In this document: in pieces, positions 36,001 through 44,790 of the stretch | Position numbering within the stretch: position 1 is the stretch's first letter | How the letters are laid out: each line of letters starts with the position of its first letter | Assembly (NCBI RefSeq): GCF_014200405.1 | Contig: NZ_JACHBQ010000001.1 | Coordinates: 3,224,001 to 3,288,000, forward strand | DNA from: Cryobacterium roopkundense | GTDB lineage: Bacteria; Actinomycetota; Actinomycetes; Actinomycetales; Microbacteriaceae | Direction: 5' to 3' | DNA length: 64,000 nt | Translations under genes and position numbers: made by a program | Notes under the pieces: model-generated | What the model was told of the DNA's origin: nothing | What the model saw: only the letters and a program-made list of their open reading frames with translations | Databases searched by the model: none

Positions 36001-38514
36001 CTAGTCGCCTCTCGGTCGCGGTGCGGCCGCGAAGTACGGCTGTTCTTCAATGAATGTCGCGCCGAGGATCTCGCGCACTACGGCCTCGCCGTAACGCTGC
36101 TTCTCCGCGAAGCTCGGGCCCGGAGTCGAGCGCGCCTGGGCAGCCTTGCCTGGCCTCGTCGGAGCGGATGCCGCCGGCGCGGTGGAAACGGCCGTCACGG
36201 CAGCTGGCACCGGGGGTTGGGTTGGCCGGGAATCCGGGCCGGCCGAGCCGTAAGCCGGCGCGCGTTCGCTGCGGGGAGCGTCCCGCTCCGGCGGCACGTC
36301 GTCGTCGAAGGGCGGCGGCACATCGTTGAAGGGCGGCTCGTCGTCGCGAAAGGGCGGCTCGGAGTCGTCGTCGCGAGACACCGGGGATGGAGCGACAACC
36401 GGCACCGTTGGCGTGGGTGCCGGCGTTGCAGCCGGTGCGGGAGCGACAGGCGCCGGCGCGGGAGCTACAGACGTCGGTGTGGAGGCGCCGGGGATGGCCA
36501 CGGTGGTCCAGCCGTTCGTGGCCACGGGGGCGACGGGGGCCGGGGCCGCAGCGTCGGCGGACGCAGCGTCGGCGAGCCCCGTAGCGTCGGCGACCGCGAT
36601 CGGGGCCGCGGCTGCGACTGCGACTGGGTCCGCGGCTGCGACTGCGACTGGGTCCGCAGGCGAGGCACCCGAATCGGCGGCCGGTGCGGGGACCGAAGCC
36701 GTTGCCCACGGTTCGTCGTCGACCGCATCATCGTCGGCAGCATCGACCGGGGCGGCAGGCGCGGCCGGCGCCGGTGGCGCGTCGGGCGTCGGCGGCTGGG
36801 GCGGGCGCGGCTCCTCTCTGGCGATGAATTTCACCTTGAGACCGAGCACGGCCACGATCGCGGTGCGCAGAAAGTCGCTCACGCCCATTCCCGGCGCCGG
36901 CGAATGCTTGAAACTGGCCACATCGGCCTCGCTCGGGAAGGACAGCACGAGGATGTCGTCGCCGCGCAGCTCGATCAGATGCGCCGTGTACGCCACGAGC
37001 CACGCACCCACCTTGGCGGTGCGCACGGCCTCGAGAATCTCCGGCCAGGAATCCTGCAGCTGCGCAAACGTCACGGGCCCAACGGGCATCGTGCGCACCG
37101 GCGGCGGTGTGGCTTCCACAACGGATGCCGCAGCGCGAGCCGGCGTGTCGCCCTCGGCTCGGTCTCGGCTCGGTGCGTCCGCCACGGGAGCAGCGCCCGC
37201 GGCCGCGACCGGCCAGTCGGCCCGGGCCGGCGCGGCGGGAGCGACAACCGGCGCCGCGGGTGCCACCGGCGCGGCCGCAGCAGGCCGGGCGGCCCGCGGC
37301 AACACCGGCGCCACCGCACCAGCACCAGCACCAGCACCAGCCTCGCCGTCCACGCCGATGCGCCGCTCCAGCCGTTCGACGCGCGCGAGCGCCCCGCGGG
37401 TGGAATCGTCGGTGGCCGGAATCAGCGCGCGCGCGATCATTAGCTCAAGGTGCAGTCGCGGAGAGGTCGCGCCCGACATCTCGGTGAGGGCGGCGTTGAG
37501 AATGTCAGCGGTGCGGGAGAGTTCGGCCGGCCCGAACTGCGCGGCCTGCCCCGCCATCCGGTCGATTTCGTCCTGCGGAACCCCACGCAGCACGGCCGCG
37601 GCCCCGGCAGCGGATGTCGCCGCCACCACGATGAGGTCACGCATCCGTTCGAGCAGGTCTTCAACGAACCGGCGCGGATCCTGCCCGGTCTGGATCACGC
37701 GATCGGCCGCGTCGAAGGCGGCCCCGGCGTCGCGGGCGCCGAGGGCGTCGATCGCGTCGTCGAGCAGCGTGGCGCTCGTATAACCGAGCAGCGCCACGGC
37801 GCGCTCGTACTCCACGGTGTGCCCGTCGGAGCCGGCCATGAGCTGGTCGAGCAGGGAGAGCGTGTCGCGCGGCGAGCCTCCGCCGGCACGCACCACGAGG
37901 GGCAGCACCCCTGGTGCGACCTGCATCTTCTCGGTCTCGCACATCTGCTGCACGTAGTCGAGCATCGGCGCCGGCGGCACCAGCCGGAACGGGTAGTGGT
38001 GGGTGCGCGAGCGGATGGTGCCGATGACCTTCTCGGGTTCGGTCGTGGCGAAGATGAACTTCACGTGCTCCGGCGGCTCTTCCACAATCTTGAGCAGGGC
38101 GTTGAACCCCTGCGGCGTCACCATGTGCGCCTCGTCGAGGATGAAGATCTTGTAGCGATCGCGGGCCGGCGCAAAAATCGCCCGCTCGCGAATGTCGCGG
38201 GCGTCGTCGACGCCATTGTGGCTCGCCGCGTCTATTTCCACCACGTCGAGCGATCCCCCGCCGTCGCGGGCGAGTTCGACGCAGCTCGGGCACACGCCGC
38301 AGGGCGTGTCCGTGGGGCCCTCGGCGCAGTTCAAGCAGCGCGCCAGGATGCGCGCCGACGTGGTCTTGCCACAGCCGCGCGGCCCGCTGAACAGGTAGGC
38401 GTGATTGACGCGGTTGGTGCGCAGCGCCGTCATCAGCGGTTCAGTCACTTGGGACTGACCGATCATCTCGGCAAAGGTCTCTGGCCGGTAGCGGCGATAC
38501 AGTGCGGTAACCAC
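36001..38514 (-). CDS. dnaX: DNA polymerase III subunit gamma/tau
   Basis: 837 residues from GTG 38514 (VTALYRRYRPETFAEMIGQ). Clamp-loader ATPase: Walker A GPRGCGKTT (~44-52), zinc Cys cluster CLNCAEGPTDTPCGVCPSC, Walker B IFILDEAHM, sensor 1 IFATTEPEKV. Domain III follows; residues ~400-790 contain long Ala/Pro-rich low-complexity linkers around a tau-like domain (VTFAQLQDSWPEILEAVRTAK). A QRYGEAVVREILGATFIEE segment ends the protein. Codes with recR in one transcript. I see no programmed frameshift site. Confidence 0.96.
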   Translation of the reverse strand: MVTALYRRYRPETFAEMIGQSQVTEPLMTALRTNRVNHAYLFSGPRGCGKTTSARILARCLNCAEGPTDTPCGVCPSCVELARDGGGSLDVVEIDAASHNGVDDARDIRERAIFAPARDRYKIFILDEAHMVTPQGFNALLKIVEEPPEHVKFIFATTEPEKVIGTIRSRTHHYPFRLVPPAPMLDYVQQMCETEKMQVAPGVLPLVVRAGGGSPRDTLSLLDQLMAGSDGHTVEYERAVALLGYTSATLLDDAIDALGARDAGAAFDAADRVIQTGQDPRRFVEDLLERMRDLIVVAATSAAGAAAVLRGVPQDEIDRMAGQAAQFGPAELSRTADILNAALTEMSGATSPRLHLELMIARALIPATDDSTRGALARVERLERRIGVDGEAGAGAGAGAVAPVLPRAARPAAAAPVAPAAPVVAPAAPARADWPVAAAGAAPVADAPSRDRAEGDTPARAAASVVEATPPPVRTMPVGPVTFAQLQDSWPEILEAVRTAKVGAWLVAYTAHLIELRGDDILVLSFPSEADVASFKHSPAPGMGVSDFLRTAIVAVLGLKVKFIAREEPRPPQPPTPDAPPAPAAPAAPVDAADDDAVDDEPWATASVPAPAADSGASPADPVAVAAADPVAVAAAAPIAVADATGLADAASADAAAPAPVAPVATNGWTTVAIPGASTPTSVAPAPAPVAPAPAATPAPTPTVPVVAPSPVSRDDDSEPPFRDDEPPFNDVPPPFDDDVPPERDAPRSERAPAYGSAGPDSRPTQPPVPAAVTAVSTAPAASAPTRPGKAAQARSTPGPSFAEKQRYGEAVVREILGATFIEEQPYFAAAPRPRGD

Positions 38515-38612
38515 AGATCAATGGTACTTGGCCCCGCCGACACCGCAGGCAAGAGCGGCCGAGCCCGGAGCATCCGCTGGCAGAGAGGCCCGCACACGGT
38601 AAGGAGCCTCGG

Positions 38613-38632
38613 GGGCCGCCCGAAGGCGACCC
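38613..38632 (-). terminator. UUCG-loop hairpin before dnaX
   Basis: On the minus strand GGGTCGCC-TTCG-GGCGGCCC forms an eight-pair stem with one G-U-like pair and a very stable UUCG tetraloop. Lies in the spacer between the TIG protein stop and dnaX start; second part of a two-hairpin termination region or a leader element of dnaX. Confidence 0.5.
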
Positions 38633-38652
38633 TCACGGCTCAGGGACGGGGA

Positions 38653-38692
38653 TCGTGTGACCCCGGCGGCGGGGACGGCCGAGGCCACACGA
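38653..38692 (-). terminator. Terminator hairpin after the TIG surface protein
   Basis: Outer arms TCGTGTG/CACACGA (38653-38659 and 38686-38692) with an inner CCCCG...CGGGG stem start 2 bp past the stop codon. No U-run. Confidence 0.55.
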
Positions 38693-38694
38693 GT

Positions 38695-41600
38695 TTAGGA
38701 GAGGGAGTCGCGGCGGCGCCGAGCTACCAGCAGGACCGCACCTCCCAGGAGCAGAGCGAGAATGCCGAACCCGAGTGCCGGCAGCCCCGTGAATCCGGTG
38801 CTCGAGAGAGCCGCCGGTGCCGCAGTCGTCACCACGGTCGCGGCCACGTAGCTGAACGCGCCCCCGATCGTGCCGACTCCACAGGTTCCGCCGCCCACGA
38901 CCGTGACATCCACGACTCCGGTGCCGGCCGGAGAGACCGCCGTGATCTGCGAGTCACTGCCCACCGTGAAACTAGTCGCGGCCGTTGTGCCGAAGAACAC
39001 GTCCGTCGCTCCGGTGAAGCAGCTGCCGGTGATGGTCACCGTCGTGCCGCCCGTTGCCGGGCCACTCGGCGGATCGACAGTGGTCACAACTGTCACCGGC
39101 GTGAACGTGAAGTCCAGCGGAGCGGATGCCCCACCCGGCGTGGTCACCACCACCGGCACCAGACCCGCGGTGTGCGCCGGGGTGGTGAGGGTGATCGTGG
39201 TGTCATTCACGAAGGTGAACGGAACCGAGGCGCCGTCGATCGTAACAGCCGTGGTGCCGGTGAATCCGGTGCCCGTGATCGTCACGACCGTTCCGCCGGT
39301 GACCGGACCCGTGTTGGGCGCGAGCGACGTGGCCACCGGGACCGGCAGGTAGGTGAACCCGTCCGGCAGCGTGCCGCTTCCGCAGGTTCCCACGCCCACG
39401 ACGGTGACGTCGACCGTACCCAGGCCGGCCGGAGCCACCGCGGTGATGGTCGCGTCATCCACGACGGTGACACTCGTGGCCGGCGTGGTGCCGAACAGAA
39501 CCACCGTGGCCGCCGTGAAGCAGACACCCGTAATGGTCACCGTGGTGCCGCCAGCTTCAGGCCCCGAGTTCGGAACCACCGTGGTGACATCTGTCACCGG
39601 GGTGAACGTGAAGTCCAGCGGAGCGGATGCCCCACCGGGCGTGGTCACCACCACCGGCACCAGACCTGCGGCGTGAGCCGGGGTGGTGAAGGTGATCGTG
39701 GTGTCATTCACGAAGGTGAACGGAACCGAGACTCCCCCGATCGTGACAGCCGTGGCGCCGGTGAATCCGGTGCCCGTGATCGTCACGACCGTTCCGCCGG
39801 TGACCGGACCTGTGTTCGGCGTGAGGGACGTTGCAACCGGAACCGGTATGAACGTGAATCCGGCCGGCGCCGAGTTGCCGTTCGGCGCGACCACGACGAC
39901 GTTCACGAGACCCGGCGCGTGCACCGGGGTCGTGACCGTGATCTGCGTGTCGGAGTTGACGACGACCGTGGCCGCCGACGTGCCGCCAAAGGTCACGTCC
40001 GTTGCCGCGGAGAAACCGGTGCCCGTGATCACAACGCTCGTGCCGCCGGTCTCCGGCCCACTAAGGGGAACCAGGCCGGTGATGACGGCGTCGGGAACGT
40101 CGGTGAACGTGAAGTCCAGCGGAGCGGATGCCCCACCCGGGGAGGTCACTACCACCGGCACCACACCCGGCACGTGGGCCGCGGTGGTGAAGGTGATCGT
40201 GGCGTCATCGACGACCACAAACGGCACCGAGACACCGTCAACCGTGACGTCGGTCGTGCTGGTGAACCCCGACCCGTCGATCGTCACGGGCGTGCCGCCG
40301 GTCTCCGGGCCGTTGTCGGGCGTGAGGGAGGTGGCAACAGGGATCGGGTCGAACGTGAAAGCGCCCGGAGCCGAGTTGCCATTCGGGGAGAGCACGATCA
40401 CATTCGTCGGTCCGGCGGCGTGCGGCGGCGTGATCACGGTGATCTGCGTGTCGGAATCCACCGTCACGGTGGGCGCGAACGTTCCGTTGAACGTCACCGC
40501 CGTGGCGCCGGTGAATCCGGTGCCCGTTATCACGACGCTCGTGCCACCCGCGACCGGCCCATGATCGGGCACGATTCCGGTGATCACGGGGTCGGGAACG
40601 TCGGTGAACGTGAAGTCCAACGGAGCGGATGCCCCACCAGGCCCTGTCACCACCACCGGCACCACGGCCGGCAGGTGCGCCGGAGTGGTGAACGTAATCG
40701 TGGCGTCATCGACGACCACGAAGGGAACAGAGGCACCATCGATGGTCACCGAGCTGGCCCCGGTGAACCCGGACCCGTCGATCGTCACCGCTGTGCCACC
40801 GGTCTCCGGACCGTTGTCCGGAGTCAGCGAGAGGCCAACCGGCAGCGGCGTGAACGTAAAGTCCGCAGGGGCCGAATCGCCATTCGGCGACAGCACCACC
40901 ACGTCTACGAGGCCCGGAGCATGCGCAGGGGTCGTCACCGTGATCTGCGTGTCGGAGTCAACCACCACCGTGGCCGCCGACACACCGTCGAAGGTCACAT
41001 CCGTTGCGCCGGTGAACCCGGTACCCGTGATGACTACCGTCGTGCCACCGGCCTCCGGCCCATTATCAGGCACCAGACCGGTGATCACCGCGGCCGGCAG
41101 GTACGTGTAGGCATCGGGCAGCGTGCCCGTGCCGCACGTTCCGCCGCCGGTCACCGTGACGTCCACGAGACCCACGCCGGCCGGAACGACAGCAGTGATG
41201 GTCGTGTCATTCACCACCACGAAGCTCGTGGCGGGAGTGGCCCCGAAGAGTACGGAGGTGGCGCCGGTGAAGCAGACGCCGGTGATGGTCACGGTGTTGG
41301 CGCCCGCCTCCGGGCCCGTGTTGGGAACGACGGTGGTCACCTGGGTGACCGGAGTGAACAAGAAGTCGAGCGGAGCGGAGTTGCCGGCCACGTCGACCAC
41401 GACCACCGGCACGACTCCGGGCGCGTGCGCCGGGGTGGTGAAGGTGATGGTGGCGTCATCGACGACGACGAAGGGAACGGATGCGCCGTCGACGGTGAGG
41501 TCGGTGGCTCCGGTGAACCCGGAACCGTTGACCGTGACCGGCGTGCCTCCGGTCTCTGGGCCGTTGTCGGGCACGAGGGACGTGGCGGTGGCCGCCACGG

Positions 41601-43092
41601 CGAGCGCGTTCACGCCAACGCGTCCTGTGCCGAGGTCGAGGGTGAGGGCGTTCGCGAGTGGAAGGACCGTGACCCGCAGAGCCGTTTCGGTGAAGACACC
41701 GGCGGTCGTGGACTGGTTGTTCACGGTGAGGGTGAGGGTTTCATCGAGCACGGGCGCGAGCGCCGGCAGCACGTTCGCGACCACGGGGGCTAGCACGGTG
41801 TCGCTCAGCGCGTTCACCGCATCCGTCACGAGAGTGATCGGCGCCGCGAGCGCGGTAACGACGGAGGCGAGACCGCCGCCGAGGCCCAGGCCGAGACCGG
41901 CAAGGGTGATGCCGGTGGTGTCGCCGGCCAGCAAAGCGGCGGCCGTGGTGTTCACGGTGAGGATAGGGATGCCGAGGATCGTAGCGCCGCCGGTGACGGT
42001 GATGGCGTCGACCGCGGCGAGCAGGGCGGCCTCCACGTTTGTGGTGAGCCCGGTGACAAGCCCGAGGATGTTCGCGGTGATGGTGTTGATGACGGCGGCG
42101 GTGAGGATCTCGGTGTTCGCCGGCAACCCGTTGAGGGCGGTGATCTGGTCGAGATCGACCGTGACGGTGCCGGTGGAGAGGTCAATCGAGACACCGGGGA
42201 AGGCCGGGTCGGTGAGCGGAACCGCGAGGAGGCCGGCCACGGCCGCGGCCAGGTCGGGAGTGCTCGCCGTGATGTTGGTGCTCACCAGTGGGCTGAGGCC
42301 GCCGAGGAGCGTGTCGATGTCGACGGTGAGGTCGGCGCTGAGGCCGTTCACATCTGTCTGCAGGGCCGCCACGAGGGTGTTGATGTCGGCGCTCACGGCG
42401 GCCAGCGTGGGGCTCGTGAAGCTGAGTTGGGCATCCGCTATCTCGTAGGTGCCCGTGGCAGCGCCAGGGGCGGCCTGCGCGGCGCGGCCGGCGACGGCTC
42501 CCACCGTGAGGTCGAGGTTGGCGACCTCGGCGAGCAGCGTGGGCGAAAGGCCGAGGGAACCGACAACCTCGCTGAGACTCAGCGACAGCGGCCCGGGGGC
42601 GACGCCCGGAGCCGGGGTGATGCCGGTGCCGATGGTGCCGGTGTCGGAGACGAGCCCGGACGCTCCCACCGACGACGCATCGGCGAGCGCGCTCGCGTAC
42701 TGCGACACGACGCCCGCCGTGGCGAGGTCGAGGGGAACCTGAATGCCGCCGGGAACGGCGATGTTCACCAAGCCGAGGGCGGTGAGGTCGAGGTTGTTGG
42801 CGTTGGTCTGGTCGGCAGTGCCGTCGCTCGTGGCGGTTTCTCCTGCGAGGCTGGCCGCGAGCGCGAGGTCGAGGTCGATCAGGGAACCGGAGAGAAACTG
42901 CCCTTCGGCATTGGACGTGTCGCCGGGGGCGGCCTGCGCCGACACGGCTCCGGCACCCACGAAGAGGGCGGTGATGGCCACAACAGACGCGAACCTGAGA
43001 ACGCGATGGCCCCGGGCCGGTTCGACGCGCTTGTGTCGCGCCGCCCCTCCGGGAGTTGCGCTGGTGTTGCCAAAGTAAGCGGATTTAGTCAC
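38695..43092 (-). CDS. Giant IPT/TIG-repeat surface protein with C-terminal sorting-type anchor
   Basis: 1465 residues from GTG 43092 (VTKSAYFGNTS), preceded by AAGGTGG; GTG 43116 is possible but lacks a site. Signal peptide at ~35-60 ending AQAAPG. Residues ~65-500 are a beta-rich region like choice-of-anchor domains. Then about nine IPT/TIG domains (~85 residues, pattern VP..GPE.GGT.V.I.G.GFTGAT.V.FGG...) to ~1400. The C-terminus has LSSTG, a hydrophobic helix and RRRR, i.e. a sortase-type signal with a variant motif. Likely a cell-wall adhesin or matrix protein. Transcribed divergently from the SipW/TasA-like operon, separated by 397 bp. Confidence 0.85.
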   Translation of the reverse strand: MTKSAYFGNTSATPGGAARHKRVEPARGHRVLRFASVVAITALFVGAGAVSAQAAPGDTSNAEGQFLSGSLIDLDLALAASLAGETATSDGTADQTNANNLDLTALGLVNIAVPGGIQVPLDLATAGVVSQYASALADASSVGASGLVSDTGTIGTGITPAPGVAPGPLSLSLSEVVGSLGLSPTLLAEVANLDLTVGAVAGRAAQAAPGAATGTYEIADAQLSFTSPTLAAVSADINTLVAALQTDVNGLSADLTVDIDTLLGGLSPLVSTNITASTPDLAAAVAGLLAVPLTDPAFPGVSIDLSTGTVTVDLDQITALNGLPANTEILTAAVINTITANILGLVTGLTTNVEAALLAAVDAITVTGGATILGIPILTVNTTAAALLAGDTTGITLAGLGLGLGGGLASVVTALAAPITLVTDAVNALSDTVLAPVVANVLPALAPVLDETLTLTVNNQSTTAGVFTETALRVTVLPLANALTLDLGTGRVGVNALAVAATATSLVPDNGPETGGTPVTVNGSGFTGATDLTVDGASVPFVVVDDATITFTTPAHAPGVVPVVVVDVAGNSAPLDFLFTPVTQVTTVVPNTGPEAGANTVTITGVCFTGATSVLFGATPATSFVVVNDTTITAVVPAGVGLVDVTVTGGGTCGTGTLPDAYTYLPAAVITGLVPDNGPEAGGTTVVITGTGFTGATDVTFDGVSAATVVVDSDTQITVTTPAHAPGLVDVVVLSPNGDSAPADFTFTPLPVGLSLTPDNGPETGGTAVTIDGSGFTGASSVTIDGASVPFVVVDDATITFTTPAHLPAVVPVVVTGPGGASAPLDFTFTDVPDPVITGIVPDHGPVAGGTSVVITGTGFTGATAVTFNGTFAPTVTVDSDTQITVITPPHAAGPTNVIVLSPNGNSAPGAFTFDPIPVATSLTPDNGPETGGTPVTIDGSGFTSTTDVTVDGVSVPFVVVDDATITFTTAAHVPGVVPVVVTSPGGASAPLDFTFTDVPDAVITGLVPLSGPETGGTSVVITGTGFSAATDVTFGGTSAATVVVNSDTQITVTTPVHAPGLVNVVVVAPNGNSAPAGFTFIPVPVATSLTPNTGPVTGGTVVTITGTGFTGATAVTIGGVSVPFTFVNDTTITFTTPAHAAGLVPVVVTTPGGASAPLDFTFTPVTDVTTVVPNSGPEAGGTTVTITGVCFTAATVVLFGTTPATSVTVVDDATITAVAPAGLGTVDVTVVGVGTCGSGTLPDGFTYLPVPVATSLAPNTGPVTGGTVVTITGTGFTGTTAVTIDGASVPFTFVNDTTITLTTPAHTAGLVPVVVTTPGGASAPLDFTFTPVTVVTTVDPPSGPATGGTTVTITGSCFTGATDVFFGTTAATSFTVGSDSQITAVSPAGTGVVDVTVVGGGTCGVGTIGGAFSYVAATVVTTAAPAALSSTGFTGLPALGFGILALLLGGAVLLVARRRRDSLS

Positions 43093-43489
43093 AGGGTCCA
43101 CCTTGGGTTGGGCCACGTTCGCAACTTCAAGGCCCCCGCCCCACGAATCGTGGTTTCACACTGGCGCTCACGCTACGCTCCCACATCATCACAAATCAAG
43201 AAAATTTACGTCAAATATCAAGCCCCAGTACGGGGATTTTTCAGCCGCGAGAACTACGTCACTGAGTTTTTTTCAGAAACCCTATGCCCCCCGTTCGGGG
43301 GACAGTAGGCTGTGTCCACAACTCGAGGCAATTTCGACCTGCGAGGCGCCGCTCCACGACACGCGAAGGCGAACATGCTTGCGGGATACCCCCATTCGGG
43401 GACCTTAGGACAGATCACCGCGATGAGGAACCCTTAGCCACTAAGGCACCCGCGGCAGCACGGCCCACAAAGAAAAAAGCGGGACAATA
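43093..43489. promoter_or_regulatory. Divergent promoter region between TIG protein and SipW operon
   Basis: No gene is supported. The region is AT-richer than its surroundings (43185-43290). Two similar palindromes, CCCCCGTTCGGGGG at 43288-43301 and CCCCATTCGGGG at 43390-43401, are spaced 102 bp apart and are good candidates for regulator sites shared by the two divergent units. Confidence 0.5.
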
Positions 43490-44116
43490 ATGAACACGAC
43501 CGAACCGACCTCCACCCGCACCCTCGGCCGAAAGGCGAGGGCCCTTCTGGCGGGCGGCCTCGTGCTCGGCGTCGGCGCTGCCATCACCCTCGCCGTGTGG
43601 AACGACTCCGAGTTCGCCACCGGAACCTTCACGTCGGGCCACTTCAACATGCTCGGCAGCGTGGACGGCACCACCTTCACCAACCACCCCTCCGGCACCC
43701 CCGGCGCCCTGAGCTTCAGCGTGGGCTTCGACAACCTCGCACCGGACGAGGTCACCTCCGCGCCCTTCGTCGTGCACCTCGACGCCGACACCACAACGGA
43801 TGCCGTGGTGAGTGTCAACTCCGCAGGCGTCTCCGGCACGGCCGCCGCCGACCTGACCTACGGGATTCGGCAGGTCGCCTCCGTCGTCGCCTGCACACCC
43901 ACGACGACCGCCGGCACCGTCATCGTTCCCGCCGGCACCCTGCTCAGCTCCGTGACGGGCGCGTCGACCTTCGACCTCCCGATGAGCGTTGACGGCATCG
44001 TCGTGGGCGCCGACGCGTTCCTGTGCATTCAGGTCACCGGCAGCTCGACACTCGAACAGGACACCACCGCCACCGGAACCTGGGAGTTGCTCGCCACCTC
44101 GACGCCCGCCGTCTGA
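43490..44116 (+). CDS. TasA-like protein with SipW-dependent-type signal peptide (1)
   Basis: 208 residues from ATG 43490. An Arg-rich start (TRTLGRKARALLAGG) and helix (~18-36) run into LAVWNDSEFATGTFTSG, the usual cleavage context of SipW-dependent exported proteins (CalY/TasA type); the rest is a secreted beta-sandwich with few charged clusters and two Cys. In Bacillus such proteins form biofilm fibres after cleavage by SipW; here the encoded signal peptidase follows two genes later. Fibre formation is inferred. Confidence 0.82.
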   Translation: MNTTEPTSTRTLGRKARALLAGGLVLGVGAAITLAVWNDSEFATGTFTSGHFNMLGSVDGTTFTNHPSGTPGALSFSVGFDNLAPDEVTSAPFVVHLDADTTTDAVVSVNSAGVSGTAAADLTYGIRQVASVVACTPTTTAGTVIVPAGTLLSSVTGASTFDLPMSVDGIVVGADAFLCIQVTGSSTLEQDTTATGTWELLATSTPAV

Positions 44117-44121
44117 TAGTC

Positions 44122-44766
44122 ATGTTCCCCGCCGCACGACGACCGAGGGGCCGGCACGCCCCCGGCGCCGACGACGACCGAGCACGCTCCCGTCGGCGCC
44201 CGCGCCTGCGCGCAGTGCTCGCCGGCGGCCTCGTGCTCGGCATCGGCCTGACCGCCACGGTGGCGGCCTGGACCGACACTGAGTACTCGGTGGCCACTTT
44301 CACCGCCGGCACCTTCTCGATCGTGGGCGCCACCGACGGGGCCACTTTCACCGACCACGCGAGCGCGCCGGGAGCCACCCTGTCGTTCGCTGTCGCGCCC
44401 ACCGCTCTGGTGCCCAACACCACGGTGTACGCGCTCTACTCCGTGAAGACGGCGGCCACGAGCGTGGCGGGCACTGTACAGCTGACAGCGGATGCCGCCA
44501 ACAGCACCGGCCTCGGCGCGTACCTCACCTACGGGGTCACATCGATCGCCGGCACGACGTGCAGCTCGGGCACCTTCGCGGGCGGCACCGTGATCGTAGC
44601 CACCGCTTCGGCAACGACAGTGAGCGCGGCCGGCTCGCAGTCACTCTCGGCGGCGGGCGGGTCCGTGGTGAACTATTGCTTTGCGGTGACGCTGCCCTCG
44701 AGCGCGTCTAATGCGGCGCAGGGAACCACACTCACCGCCCACTGGACCTTCGCCGGGGCAGCGTAG
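44122..44766 (+). CDS. TasA-like protein with SipW-dependent-type signal peptide (2)
   Basis: 214 residues from ATG 44122, five bases after the first cargo stop. The N-terminus is strongly basic (RRPRGRHAP...RSRRRPRLRAVLAGG), then a helix and VAAWTDTEYSVATFTAGTFSIVG. Paralogous to the preceding gene: same signal region, same length and same pattern of a Cys pair in the second half. A longer reading frame from 44023 overlaps the first cargo and is rejected. Confidence 0.82.
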   Translation: MFPAARRPRGRHAPGADDDRARSRRRPRLRAVLAGGLVLGIGLTATVAAWTDTEYSVATFTAGTFSIVGATDGATFTDHASAPGATLSFAVAPTALVPNTTVYALYSVKTAATSVAGTVQLTADAANSTGLGAYLTYGVTSIAGTTCSSGTFAGGTVIVATASATTVSAAGSQSLSAAGGSVVNYCFAVTLPSSASNAAQGTTLTAHWTFAGAA

Positions 44767-44790
44767 CCGGATCGTGGCGGGGGATCTGAC

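Noticed and set aside
38515..38694. Signal recognition particle RNA upstream of dnaX
   Set aside because: This is a common location, but the conserved GGAAG/AGCAG loop motifs are absent on either strand; only terminator-like hairpins are seen.
37450..41793. Very long plus-strand frame (about 1447 codons)
   Set aside because: It is antisense to dnaX and the TIG protein and crosses their spacer; high-GC third positions in the real genes remove stops from this frame, and the product is Arg/Gly/His-rich without any domain.
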